This document shows, in pieces, positions 56,571 through 64,000 of a DNA stretch of 64,000 bases (positions within the stretch are counted from its first letter, which is position 1; every line of letters begins with the position of its first letter). Position numbers and translations under genes: made by a program. Source of the DNA: Levilactobacillus brevis (GTDB lineage: Bacteria; Bacillota; Bacilli; Lactobacillales; Lactobacillaceae); NCBI GenBank assembly GCA_003666485.1, contig CP032931.1, positions 1,922,001-1,986,000 of the forward strand. The letters are read 5' to 3'. The notes beneath the pieces are model-generated. The model was not told the DNA's origin. It saw only the letters and a list, made by a program, of their open reading frames with translations, and did not search any database.

Positions 56571-58805
56571 ATGACCAAAGAACGTGTCTGGACGGCTGAA
56601 GAAGTAATTGCCAGAGTCGGTAAATACATGAATGCGGAGCACGTGGAAATGGTGGTCAAAGCCTGCCATTTCGCAACGATTGCCCACCGGGATCAAATCC
56701 GGCAGTCTGGTGAACCCTATATCATGCACCCCATTCAGGTGGCGGGCATCTTAGCCGACCTGAACATGGATCCCGAAACGGTGTCCGCCGGCTTTCTCCA
56801 CGATATCGTCGAAGATACCGGGGTCACATTAAGCGATGTCCGTGAACTGTTCGGCGATGACGTCGCGCTGATCGTCGATGGCGTAACCAAGCTGGGGAAG
56901 ATCAAATACAAGTCTAATCGTGAACAACTGGCAGAGAATCACCGGAAATTATTGTTGGCGATGTCCAAGGATATTCGGGTCATGATCGTCAAGTTGGCCG
57001 ACCGTCTACACAACATGCGCACGCTGGAACACCTGCGGCCGGACAAGCAACGGCGGATTGCCAACGAGACGCTAGAAATTTATGCACCGCTGGCCGACCG
57101 CTTGGGGATCAGTACCATCAAGTGGGAGCTGGAAGACATTTCGCTGCGGTATCTGAACCCGCAACAGTACTACCGCATCGTGCACCTGATGAATTCGCGG
57201 CGGGACCAGCGGGAACAGTACATTGCTGGTGCCATTCAGGATATTAAGCAATCAATCAAGGATTTAAAATTAGACCCGGAAATCTACGGCCGACCGAAGC
57301 ACATCTACTCCGTTTACCGTAAGATGAAGGACCAACACAAGCAGTTCAGCCAGATCTATGACTTGCTGGCCATTCGGGTCATCGTCGATACCATCAAAGA
57401 TTGTTACGCGGTGCTTGGCGCCATTCACTCACAGTGGAAGCCCATGCCCGGACGGTTTAAGGACTACATCGCGATGCCCAAGGCCAACATGTACCAATCC
57501 CTGCACACCACGGTGATCGGTCCAGAAGGTAAGCCGCTGGAAGTTCAGATTCGGACCAAAGAAATGCACGCCGTGGCTGAATACGGGGTTGCGGCCCACT
57601 GGGCTTACAAGGAAGGGGTCACGGACAAGGTCCAAGAGACCAATTCTGGTGACAAGCTGAACTTGTTCAAGCACATCATTGAGCTACAAGAAGACACCGA
57701 TGACGCCTCTGACTTCATGGACAGCGTCAAGGGGGAACTCTTCGGCGATCACGTGTATGCGTTCACGCCTAAGGGCGACGTCCTCGAGTTGCCGAAGGGC
57801 GCCGGACCGTTGGACATGGCCTATGCCATCCACACCGAGGTTGGTCACCACACGACGGGGGCTACCATCAATGGCAAGATCGTGCCACTGAACTACGAAA
57901 TCAAAAACGGTGACATCGTGGACATCCGGACCTCAAGCAGTTCGGCCGGACCAAGTCGGGACTGGCTCAAACTGGTTTCGACGCGCCGGGCCCGCAACAA
58001 GATCAAGCAGTTCTTCCGGGCCGCTGACCGTGAACAAAACATCGTGTCTGGTCAAGAAGCCGTGGAGCACACGATTCGCGATCTGGGGTATGATCCCAAG
58101 GGATTGATGACCAAGGAGAACTTGGACAAGGTCACCGCCAAGATGCACTACCAGCACTCAGATGATCTGCTGGCCGCCATTGGCTTCGGGGATCTCCAGC
58201 CCCGCGGCGTGGCGAACCGGTTAACGGAAGGCGTGCGTCAAGCCGAAGAAGATGAACGGCGCCGCCAAGAAGAACGTGAACTGCTAGAAGAACACCAGAC
58301 TATCAAGAACGATTCGGATAACGAAAAGAAGGACCGCAAGAAGGGCAAGGATTCCGATGGCGTGGTCATCGAAGGCGTTGACAACCTCTTGATTCGGTTG
58401 AGTCACTGCTGCTCACCGGTTCCCGGCGACGACATTGTGGGGTACATCACCAAGGGCCGCGGGGTCTCCGTGCACCGTAAAGATTGCCCCAACGTTCGAA
58501 ATGCCGAAGAAAATGGCGAGCGGTTAGTCGATGTGCGCTGGGGCAACAAGGCCGGCGATAAGACCAACTACAACGCCGACATCGAAGTTCAAGGCTACAA
58601 CCGCAACGGCCTGTTGAACGACGTCTTACGGACCATTAACAACAACACCAAGTACTTGACGTCGATCAACGGCAAGGTCGATCACAATAAGATGGCGACG
58701 ATTTCCATCAGTCTGGGAACCCGCGGTCAAATTGAACTGCAACGGATTTTAGATAACATCAAAAATATTCCGGACGTCTACGTGGTTAAGCGGGCGTTCC
58801 ATTAA
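56571..58805 (+). CDS. rel: Bifunctional (p)ppGpp synthetase/hydrolase Rel
   Basis: 744 residues, full length. HD hydrolase domain ([28 protein letters not shown]), synthetase domain ([31 protein letters not shown]), TGS ([16 protein letters not shown]), zinc-finger/helical region ([25 protein letters not shown] in parts) and ACT domain. Makes and degrades the alarmone that controls the stringent response. Only long-type RSH seen here. Confidence 0.97.
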   Translation: MTKERVWTAEEVIARVGKYMNAEHVEMVVKACHFATIAHRDQIRQSGEPYIMHPIQVAGILADLNMDPETVSAGFLHDIVEDTGVTLSDVRELFGDDVALIVDGVTKLGKIKYKSNREQLAENHRKLLLAMSKDIRVMIVKLADRLHNMRTLEHLRPDKQRRIANETLEIYAPLADRLGISTIKWELEDISLRYLNPQQYYRIVHLMNSRRDQREQYIAGAIQDIKQSIKDLKLDPEIYGRPKHIYSVYRKMKDQHKQFSQIYDLLAIRVIVDTIKDCYAVLGAIHSQWKPMPGRFKDYIAMPKANMYQSLHTTVIGPEGKPLEVQIRTKEMHAVAEYGVAAHWAYKEGVTDKVQETNSGDKLNLFKHIIELQEDTDDASDFMDSVKGELFGDHVYAFTPKGDVLELPKGAGPLDMAYAIHTEVGHHTTGATINGKIVPLNYEIKNGDIVDIRTSSSSAGPSRDWLKLVSTRRARNKIKQFFRAADREQNIVSGQEAVEHTIRDLGYDPKGLMTKENLDKVTAKMHYQHSDDLLAAIGFGDLQPRGVANRLTEGVRQAEEDERRRQEERELLEEHQTIKNDSDNEKKDRKKGKDSDGVVIEGVDNLLIRLSHCCSPVPGDDIVGYITKGRGVSVHRKDCPNVRNAEENGERLVDVRWGNKAGDKTNYNADIEVQGYNRNGLLNDVLRTINNNTKYLTSINGKVDHNKMATISISLGTRGQIELQRILDNIKNIPDVYVVKRAFH

Positions 58806-58819
58806 GGACGGGAACAACC

Positions 58820-59266
58820 ATGCGAGTTTTGTTACAACGAGTCAGACAGTCAAGCGTGTTAGTCGATGGCGCCGTGAAAGGGGCTATTGCCCAGGGTTAC
58901 CTGTTGCTGGTGGGGGCTGAAGACAGCGACACCAGTGAACAGATCGACTACCTGGTTCATAAGATCACGAAGTTGCGCGTCTTTGAAGACGAGGCGGGCA
59001 AGATGAACAAGAGCATTGAAGACGTTGACGGCAGTATTCTCTCCGTCTCGCAGTTCACGCTCTACGCCAACACCAAGAAGGGCAACCGGCCCAGCTTCGT
59101 GGCGGCGGGTGATCCACAGCACGCCGAACAGATTTACAATGAATTTAATGAAAAATTAGCGGCAACTGGCCGTCACGTGGAAACGGGTGTCTTTGGTGCC
59201 GACATGCGCGTCGCGTTGATCAATGACGGTCCCGTGACGATTTGGTTTGATACGGACGAACAGTAG
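58820..59266 (+). CDS. dtd: D-aminoacyl-tRNA deacylase
   Basis: 148 residues. [17 protein letters not shown] start, [19 protein letters not shown] with the catalytic-type SQFTL, and [20 protein letters not shown]. Removes D-amino acids from tRNA. Follows rel by 14 bases as in most Firmicutes. Confidence 0.97.
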   Translation: MRVLLQRVRQSSVLVDGAVKGAIAQGYLLLVGAEDSDTSEQIDYLVHKITKLRVFEDEAGKMNKSIEDVDGSILSVSQFTLYANTKKGNRPSFVAAGDPQHAEQIYNEFNEKLAATGRHVETGVFGADMRVALINDGPVTIWFDTDEQ

Positions 59267-59284
59267 TGGCTTGAATAGACAGAC

Positions 59285-59321
59285 TGAAAACGACTAGCGC
59301 CGAGTGGACTAGTCGTTTTTG
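59285..59321 (+). terminator. Terminator after dtd
   Basis: AAAACGACTAG pairs with CTAGTCGTTTT around ten bases, with a run of Ts. Confidence 0.8.
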
Positions 59322-59338
59322 CTTAAGGAGGAATTGCC

Positions 59339-59983
59339 ATGCGTTATCAACAGCTCTTTTGGGACTTTGACGGCACCCTGGTCAACACCTATCCAGGGAT
59401 GGTCGCGGCCTTTGGTGAAGCACTCGAGGCCTGCGGGGTGAACAATTTTGAACTCGATGAGGAAGAAATTTATAAGGCCATGCGCCAACATAGTCTGGGC
59501 AACGCCCTGCAGCGGTTCACGGCGGAGTACCGGTTGAACCGCGACCGGCTGGCCAAGGTCTACCAAAAGCAGGCGGCACCACGATTAAAGGATGCGGCGG
59601 CTTTTCCCGGCGTGGCTGACCTGTTGGCAGCGGTCGTGGCGGCTGGCGGGCGTAACTTCTTGTTGACGCACCGGGACCACCACGCCATGGACCGGCTGTC
59701 GCAACTGAACCTGGCCCAGTATTTCTCCGGTGCAGTCACGGCCGACGATGACTTTCCCCGCAAGCCGGATCCGACTAGCCTACAAGCGCTGATGAAAAAA
59801 TACGACGTGGACCGACAAACAGGCCTGATGATTGGCGACCGTAACCTTGACGTCCAAGCGGGGCATCGTGCGGGGATGGCCGGCGCTTTGTTTGATCCGG
59901 AACATTTAATCGTGGACGAGAGCCAACCAGAGATCCGCGTGATTCGGTTCGCTGAGTTACAGGATTGGTTGTTTGCGGAATAA
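59339..59983 (+). CDS. HAD-superfamily phosphatase (phosphoglycolate phosphatase-like)
   Basis: 214 residues, AAGGAGGAATTGCC upstream. HAD motif I DFDGTLVNTYPG, motif II LLTHRDHHA, motif III RKPDPTSLQAL, motif IV GLMIGDRNLDVQAG. Cap subdomain between I and II. Hydrolyses small phosphorylated metabolites; substrate unknown. Confidence 0.9.
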   Translation: MRYQQLFWDFDGTLVNTYPGMVAAFGEALEACGVNNFELDEEEIYKAMRQHSLGNALQRFTAEYRLNRDRLAKVYQKQAAPRLKDAAAFPGVADLLAAVVAAGGRNFLLTHRDHHAMDRLSQLNLAQYFSGAVTADDDFPRKPDPTSLQALMKKYDVDRQTGLMIGDRNLDVQAGHRAGMAGALFDPEHLIVDESQPEIRVIRFAELQDWLFAE

Positions 59984-60002
59984 CTTCGGCTTGGCGTGAC
60001 AT

Positions 60003-60055
60003 GAAAGGCTGTGCGACTGGCCCCCACTGGGGTGGCTGGTCGCACAGCCTTTTTC
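60003..60055 (+). terminator. Terminator between the HAD gene and TSUP gene
   Basis: AAAGGCTGTGCGACTGGCC region pairs with GGCTGGTCGCACAGCCTTTTT; long GC stem and T-run; effective in both directions. Confidence 0.85.
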
Positions 60056-60080
60056 GTATGTAAGGGCTATTTCGGAATTT

Positions 60081-60818
60081 CTAAATAAATATTTTAACGC
60101 CAAAGTAAATAATGAGTAGGCCTAAAAAGGGGGTCAAGAGGCGATTGACCCGATTTAAATCCAATCGGCGAATGACTAACGGTGTGATCACGGCTCCGAT
60201 AATTGCGCCCAGCATGAGTAACCAACCTGCCTGCCACGCAAATGTGCTGGTAAATAGGTGACCAATTAAACTAATTGCGGACATCGCGGTCAGAACGTAG
60301 GTGGCGGTACCGGCAGCCGAGACGGTTGTTAATCCGAGAATCGCTAAGCCGGCCGCGGTGGTTGCCCCGCCACTTAACCCGCCAATACCAACCATCAAGC
60401 CGCTCAATAGGCCAAATCCACGTGCCAACCAGACTTGATGAGCGCCTGTCAGCGGGGCAGCAGTTTTGCGCCAGGTCTTACTGAGAACTAACCAGCCCAT
60501 CACAATAAAAATGATACCGACTAACCAATTATACAGGTGCTGTGGAATGTAGGTGGCACTGACTGTGCCAATCACGATACCCGGGATCGCGGCGATAATC
60601 ATCTGATTGCCAACGTGAAAGTTGACATTTTTAATTCGCATTTGGGTCAAGAACCCAAAAAATAATGCTGGTAAGGCCACTAACAGAGAGGTGGAAACGG
60701 CAATAGCCGGACTTAACCCTAGTTGACTCGTCAGGACACCTAAATATAAGGCTGCCCCACCGCCACCAATCAAACTCACAAAACTACCAATGATTAAGCC
60801 ATAAGCTAAAATAAGCAT
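60081..60818 (-). CDS. TSUP-family permease (TauE/SafE-like)
   Basis: 245 residues from ATG 60818. Eight or so hydrophobic segments with the paired TSUP repeats: GSFVSLIGGGGAALYLGVL near the N-terminus and SGLMVGIGGLSGGATTAAGLAIL in the second half. These transport sulphite, sulphoacetate or other small anions. The promoter is divergent from the TetR gene and overlapped by a 20-base palindrome, so the regulator probably represses it. Confidence 0.88.
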   Translation of the reverse strand: MLILAYGLIIGSFVSLIGGGGAALYLGVLTSQLGLSPAIAVSTSLLVALPALFFGFLTQMRIKNVNFHVGNQMIIAAIPGIVIGTVSATYIPQHLYNWLVGIIFIVMGWLVLSKTWRKTAAPLTGAHQVWLARGFGLLSGLMVGIGGLSGGATTAAGLAILGLTTVSAAGTATYVLTAMSAISLIGHLFTSTFAWQAGWLLMLGAIIGAVITPLVIRRLDLNRVNRLLTPFLGLLIIYFGVKIFI

Positions 60819-60856
60819 GAAGCAACCCGCTTTCAAGAATAAGATAGGTTTACTAT

Positions 60857-60876
60857 AAACGGAGTCGACTCCGTTT
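60857..60876. promoter_or_regulatory. TetR operator palindrome between -35 and -10 of the TSUP promoter
   Basis: Perfect 20-base palindrome with half-site AAACGGAGTC. On the minus strand TTGACA and TATAGT flank it at about 18 bases, so a bound dimer would block RNA polymerase directly. Confidence 0.8.
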
Positions 60877-60931
60877 GTCAAGCGAGATAATGTAGCGTAA
60901 ACTAACGATATTAAATGAATGGGGGACACAC

Positions 60932-61495
60932 ATGCGAAAAGATGCGCAGCAAAACCGCGATAAAATTTTAACAACGGCCACTGAATTATTTCAAGAACGA
61001 ACCGTCGCTGAGGTCAGCATGAAAGACATTGCGGCTGCGGCGAAGATTGGACCGGGGACGCTCTATCGCCATTTTCCGAATAAAAATGAATTATGTTCGG
61101 CGTTAGCTTTGAGATTTATTGATCAATTTTTAAGTAGCTGCCAAGACTATTTAACACAGACGACGGCGACCCCCGTTGCACAATTGAAGCACGTCTTAGC
61201 CCAATATATAATTTTTCGTGAACGACGATTGCAACTACTGGCCTTTGTGGAGACTGGGCCAACTGTCATGAGTACCTATTACCAAAGTGACCTTTATCAT
61301 CGACTGGTACAGTTGTTTAAGCGTGTGCTTCATCCGGTTAATAAATCGGTGAATGATGCTGAATTGACCTTCCAGGCAGATATGTTGATTGCGATGTTAA
61401 AGAGCGATAGTTATGCGTTTCAGCGTCAACAACGAAAGTTATCGCAGGCACAGCTAGAACAACTGATCACGCGGTTGCTGGTGATGAAGGATTAA
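60932..61495 (+). CDS. TetR/AcrR-family repressor
   Basis: 187 residues. N-terminal TetR helix-turn-helix: ILTTATELFQERTVAEVSMKDIAAAAKIGPGTLYRHFPNKNELC (in parts). Divergent C-terminal ligand domain. Likely regulates itself and the TSUP exporter through the palindrome upstream. Start behind AATGGGGGACACAC. Confidence 0.92.
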   Translation: MRKDAQQNRDKILTTATELFQERTVAEVSMKDIAAAAKIGPGTLYRHFPNKNELCSALALRFIDQFLSSCQDYLTQTTATPVAQLKHVLAQYIIFRERRLQLLAFVETGPTVMSTYYQSDLYHRLVQLFKRVLHPVNKSVNDAELTFQADMLIAMLKSDSYAFQRQQRKLSQAQLEQLITRLLVMKD

Positions 61496-61509
61496 GTTCA
61501 GCGGTCAAT

Positions 61510-61560
61510 CTAAAATAAGCCTAGAAATCATCTGCAAGAGACAATTTCTAGGCTTATGAG
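61510..61560. terminator. Hairpin between convergent genes
   Basis: AATAAGCCTAGAAAT pairs with ATTTCTAGGCTTAT around 16 bases; separates the TetR gene from the kinase gene on the other strand. Confidence 0.6.
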
Positions 61561-61576
61561 TTGTGTCATGATTCAA

Positions 61577-62419
61577 TTAACCACGGGATAGAATCTCATC
61601 CACCGCGCCACCATACGTTTCTCCGAAGAGATTCAGGTGGGCCATGAGGTAGTACAACTGGTAGTGGGCCAACCGGTCCGTGTAGCCGGGATCAAAGGGG
61701 TAAGCGTCCTGATAGCCGCGATAAAAATCGGCCGTGAAGCCACCGAAGATGGTGGTCATGGCGATATCAAATTCGCGGTCGCCGTACAAGACGTCCGGGT
61801 CGATCAACGTCGGTGTCCCGTCTGCGGTGAACAGGTAGTTGCCGGACCACAAGTCGCCGTGCAGTAGGGAGGGGACGATTTTCCGACCCTGATTTTCCGT
61901 CACGATGTGTTGTCGCACGCGGTCGTAAGCGGCTTGTCGCTTGGCGTGCCACAGGTGATGGGCCTGTGCACGCTTGACTAAGGGGTCCAAGCGTTGATTC
62001 AGGTAGAAGGTCGTCCAGTCGTCCTGCCAGTCATTGTGCTTGGGGAGCTTACCGACCAGATTGTCCTGATCGAAGCCAAATTGCGGGGCCGTGACGTGAT
62101 GGACGCGGGCAACGGCTTGCCCCAGTTCGTACTGGCTACCGTGTCCCGTTTCCAAAAATTCCAGAACCAGGTAGGCGTCGCCATCGATGTTGCCAGTGGC
62201 TAACACGTCAGGCACGTTAACGGCTCGACCCAAGGCCTTGAGGCCCGCAACCTCGTGGCTGTAAAAGCTAGCCGGTGTTTGGGGTTGGACTAGCAGGAAG
62301 GCCGGGCCCTCTGCCGTGGTCAAGCGGTAGGCCAAATTAATGTCACCGCCGGAAACTGGGGTGGCAGCCGTGACTTGGGGCAATGGTAATTGCGCCAACC
62401 AAGCGGATGAAAGTGTCAT
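61577..62419 (-). CDS. Fructosamine kinase-family protein
   Basis: 280 residues. FN3K fold: VSGGDINLAYRLTTAEGPAFLLVQP, a catalytic LLHGDLWSGNYLF (Asp) and a metal-binding LIDPDVLYGDREFDIAM. Phosphorylates sugar-amine adducts on proteins or related ketosamines; exact substrate unknown. Confidence 0.9.
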   Translation of the reverse strand: MTLSSAWLAQLPLPQVTAATPVSGGDINLAYRLTTAEGPAFLLVQPQTPASFYSHEVAGLKALGRAVNVPDVLATGNIDGDAYLVLEFLETGHGSQYELGQAVARVHHVTAPQFGFDQDNLVGKLPKHNDWQDDWTTFYLNQRLDPLVKRAQAHHLWHAKRQAAYDRVRQHIVTENQGRKIVPSLLHGDLWSGNYLFTADGTPTLIDPDVLYGDREFDIAMTTIFGGFTADFYRGYQDAYPFDPGYTDRLAHYQLYYLMAHLNLFGETYGGAVDEILSRG

Positions 62420-62453
62420 GTGAAGATCTTCTTTCTGTTAAAACTCATGATAG

Positions 62454-63305
62454 CTAATTTGCTGCGTTAAAATATTTGCTCAAGCCAGCGACGACGCGGG
62501 TCGCAACTTGTTTTTGATAGGTGGTACTGCGGATGTAGCTGAAGTCCTTTTTGGTATTGATGTACCCCATTTCTAGCAGGAGCGCGGGCCGGTTATTGTC
62601 GCGAATGACCTCGAAATTGCCGTACTTTACACCGCGATTGGTCAACCCTAAGCCATCCATCTGGCTGTTCACGTCTTCGGCTAACTCATAGGAAGTGTCA
62701 TGGTGGTAATAGTAAGTCGTGGTCCCGGACCCTAGGTTGTCAGCGGGCGCCGAGTCAAAGTGAAAGCTGATGAACGCACTGGCCTGATTGGTGTTGGCAA
62801 GTGCCGGTCGATCCGCCAGACTCACGGTCTTGTCGCTGTCACGGGTCATGATCACGTGTGCCCCGCGAGCACGCAGGCGTTTAGCCACTTGCTGGGCCAT
62901 CGCTAACGTGTAGGTCTTTTCATCGTGTTTCTGGTCAATGGATAACGCGCCAGAATCACTACCGCCGTGGCCGGGATCCAACACGATGGTGGCTTCAGAC
63001 AAGGTCGTGGCCCGTTTCAAATTACCGGGATGTTTGACCAGCCAACTGGCCACCCAGCCAAAATGATTCTGACTGTCGCGGACGTGATACCAATTATCTT
63101 TTTCACCTAAAATGGTTAAACGACTATTCTTTTTGACCTTGTGGGTGACGCTGTACGTCAAGCCAGGGCCATTTCGCAGGTTCAGATTGCTAACGGTAGC
63201 GGTAACGGCGTTGTGCTGGGTGAAGGTATATAGCAACCCGCCAGCAATTAAGAGAATGACCAGACCCGTCACCAGGCCAGGCCAATTGCGTGGTTTGAAA
63301 TGCAT
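62454..63305 (-). CDS. N-acetylmuramoyl-L-alanine amidase (Amidase_3) with SH3b domain
   Basis: 283 residues. N-terminal signal anchor (LVTGLVILLIAGGLLYTF), a bacterial SH3 domain (VSNLNLRNGPGLTYSVTHKV ... WYHVRDSQNHFGWV), then Amidase_3 with ATIVLDPGHGGSDSGA (zinc His), the SFHFDSAP motif and the catalytic-type ALLLEMGYI. Cleaves peptide from glycan in cell wall remodelling. Confidence 0.92.
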   Translation of the reverse strand: MHFKPRNWPGLVTGLVILLIAGGLLYTFTQHNAVTATVSNLNLRNGPGLTYSVTHKVKKNSRLTILGEKDNWYHVRDSQNHFGWVASWLVKHPGNLKRATTLSEATIVLDPGHGGSDSGALSIDQKHDEKTYTLAMAQQVAKRLRARGAHVIMTRDSDKTVSLADRPALANTNQASAFISFHFDSAPADNLGSGTTTYYYHHDTSYELAEDVNSQMDGLGLTNRGVKYGNFEVIRDNNRPALLLEMGYINTKKDFSYIRSTTYQKQVATRVVAGLSKYFNAAN

Positions 63306-63610
63306 GGGTGTACTCCTTTAGTAAATTAGTTTTCATTATACCACGGCAAAGTTAAGGCGGTTTAAACCAGTGTTTGGTAGTGATGGTAAGGTTGAAATGG
63401 GAAACTATTTAGGCCAATGTCCGTATTCAGGCAGCGGGTACTTGTTAGAGGGACAATCCCGGTTCGAAAATTAAACTATCTGACGTCATTTCTGATTGAC
63501 GATGACAGAAGAATTTCTTGGCCTTACAATTGGGGTAATTTGAATAATAATTAGAAAAATGACCAGGTGATATCTATGGTGGTTGTTGATAACCACTACC
63601 GTAGCCGATA

Positions 63611-63770
63611 GTTCGCTAGAGATGCGTTCAGCCGTGGGAGTTTCCTTAGCGGCAAAGCCGGTTAGGAAACTGCAGCTTGGAGACGCGGGTTATCGGCTCC
63701 AAGCTGAGGGCCGAGACCGCACTTTGGCTCGGTCCGTCGTCCACAGCGTTCCAACGCATCTCTAGCGAAC
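63611..63770. repeat. 160-bp structured repeat with 18-bp perfect terminal inverted repeats
   Basis: Ends 63611-63628 and 63753-63770 are perfectly complementary (half-site GTTCGCTAGAGATGCGTT). Inside are three hairpins: AGTTTCCT/AGGAAACT (63639-63671, with CGGC-AAA-GCCG at its tip), CAGCTTGGAG/CTCCAAGCTG (63673-63706) and GGGCCGAG/CTCGGTCC (63708-63735). Similar to part of 52440-52575. Possibly a MITE-like or REP-like repeat. The rest of 63330-63610 shows only the amidase upstream region. Confidence 0.65.
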
Positions 63771-63879
63771 GGCAAGGCGGAAACCACCGCAAATCGTAAA
63801 TGATTTTCAGCTAGCTCAGAACCAGCCTTGACTTTTCAGTTGATTTTCAGTATTCTTAGGAAGAATAAAATAGATTGCC

Positions 63880-64000
63880 AATGAGAGAGAATAGTAAGAG
63901 TCAACCCGTTTACAGAGAAGTCGCGTTGCTGAAAGCGACTAGCGTGGTCACTTGGAAGACACTCTTGAGGCTAATGGCGCTCGTCGTCATTCGTTTGCAA
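63880..64000 (+). promoter_or_regulatory. 5' part of a T-box leader (probably hisS-aspS)
   Basis: GAGAGAATAGTAAG opens a T-box stem I; AGAGAAGTCGCGTTGCTGAAAGCGAC (in parts) and CTTGGAAGACACTCTTGAG contain the AGAGA and GCTGAAAGC landmarks and a specifier-loop-like GGAAGACAC. rel-dtd is often followed by hisS-aspS in Lactobacillaceae, which this leader would control. The anti-terminator lies beyond the window. Confidence 0.7.

Noticed and set aside
63583-63765. 60-residue open frame
   Set aside because: It lies inside the inverted-repeat element and its composition follows the hairpins; no ribosome site.

Overview
The window comes from a Gram-positive chromosome of the family Lactobacillaceae. 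Evidence: strong AGGAGG-type ribosome sites, the chromosomal order prmA-rsmE-(membrane protein)-rel-dtd followed by a T-box leader, an IS1380-family insertion sequence, and protein sequences typical of the Levilactobacillus/Lactiplantibacillus group. The genus is inferred from overall flavour and was not searched.

Layout. 1-2.8 kb: a ParA-type ATPase with an overlapping, cut-off partner gene, then an IS1380-family element. 2.9-47.6 kb: a nearly complete temperate phage with a contractile tail. Its leftward immunity arm holds a CI-like repressor, an ImmA-like protease and two zinc-ribbon membrane proteins. Its rightward early arm holds Cro, many tiny genes, RecT with a PD-(D/E)XK exonuclease, a replication initiator, an AntA/AntB antirepressor and a VRR-NUC nuclease. 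Then come an ArpU-type late regulator with helically phased repeats, a non-coding block of tRNA and tRNA-like structures, terminases, the head genes, sheath and tube, a tape measure split by a group I intron, the baseplate, a tail fibre diversified by a retroelement, holin and GH25 endolysin. No integrase is visible. Two 37-bp T-arm-like sequences (33/37 identical) bracket the phage. 47.6-50 kb: a secreted small protein, a HicAB toxin-antitoxin pair and small hypotheticals. 50-64 kb: housekeeping chromosome with a secreted nuclease locus, mscL, prmA, rsmE, rel, dtd, a HAD phosphatase, a TetR-controlled TSUP exporter, fructosamine kinase, an amidase, and the start of a T-box leader probably belonging to hisS-aspS.

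The strongest special systems are these. (1) A diversity-generating retroelement: template repeat 43391-43488, variable repeat 43218-43315 in the tail-fibre tip, and a reverse transcriptase. All 13 differences between the repeats fall on template adenines, and a GC-rich hairpin follows the variable repeat. (2) A group I intron (29778-31023) in the tape-measure gene carrying a zinc-ribbon PD-(D/E)XK homing endonuclease; exon joining restores one 1874-residue frame. (3) A cluster of three tRNA-like sequences with good acceptor and T arms but with hairpins in place of a normal anticodon arm, beside one canonical CAT-anticodon tRNA. (4) A perfect A AAA AAC slippery site in a small XkdX-like gene that would add a membrane segment by -1 frameshifting.

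Working together: CI and ImmA hold lysogeny; Cro, the antirepressor and the early operon switch to replication; ArpU probably turns on the late operon past the tRNA block; the DGR diversifies the tip of the fibre that contacts the host. Terminators inside the late operon and nested or frameshifted genes set protein ratios.
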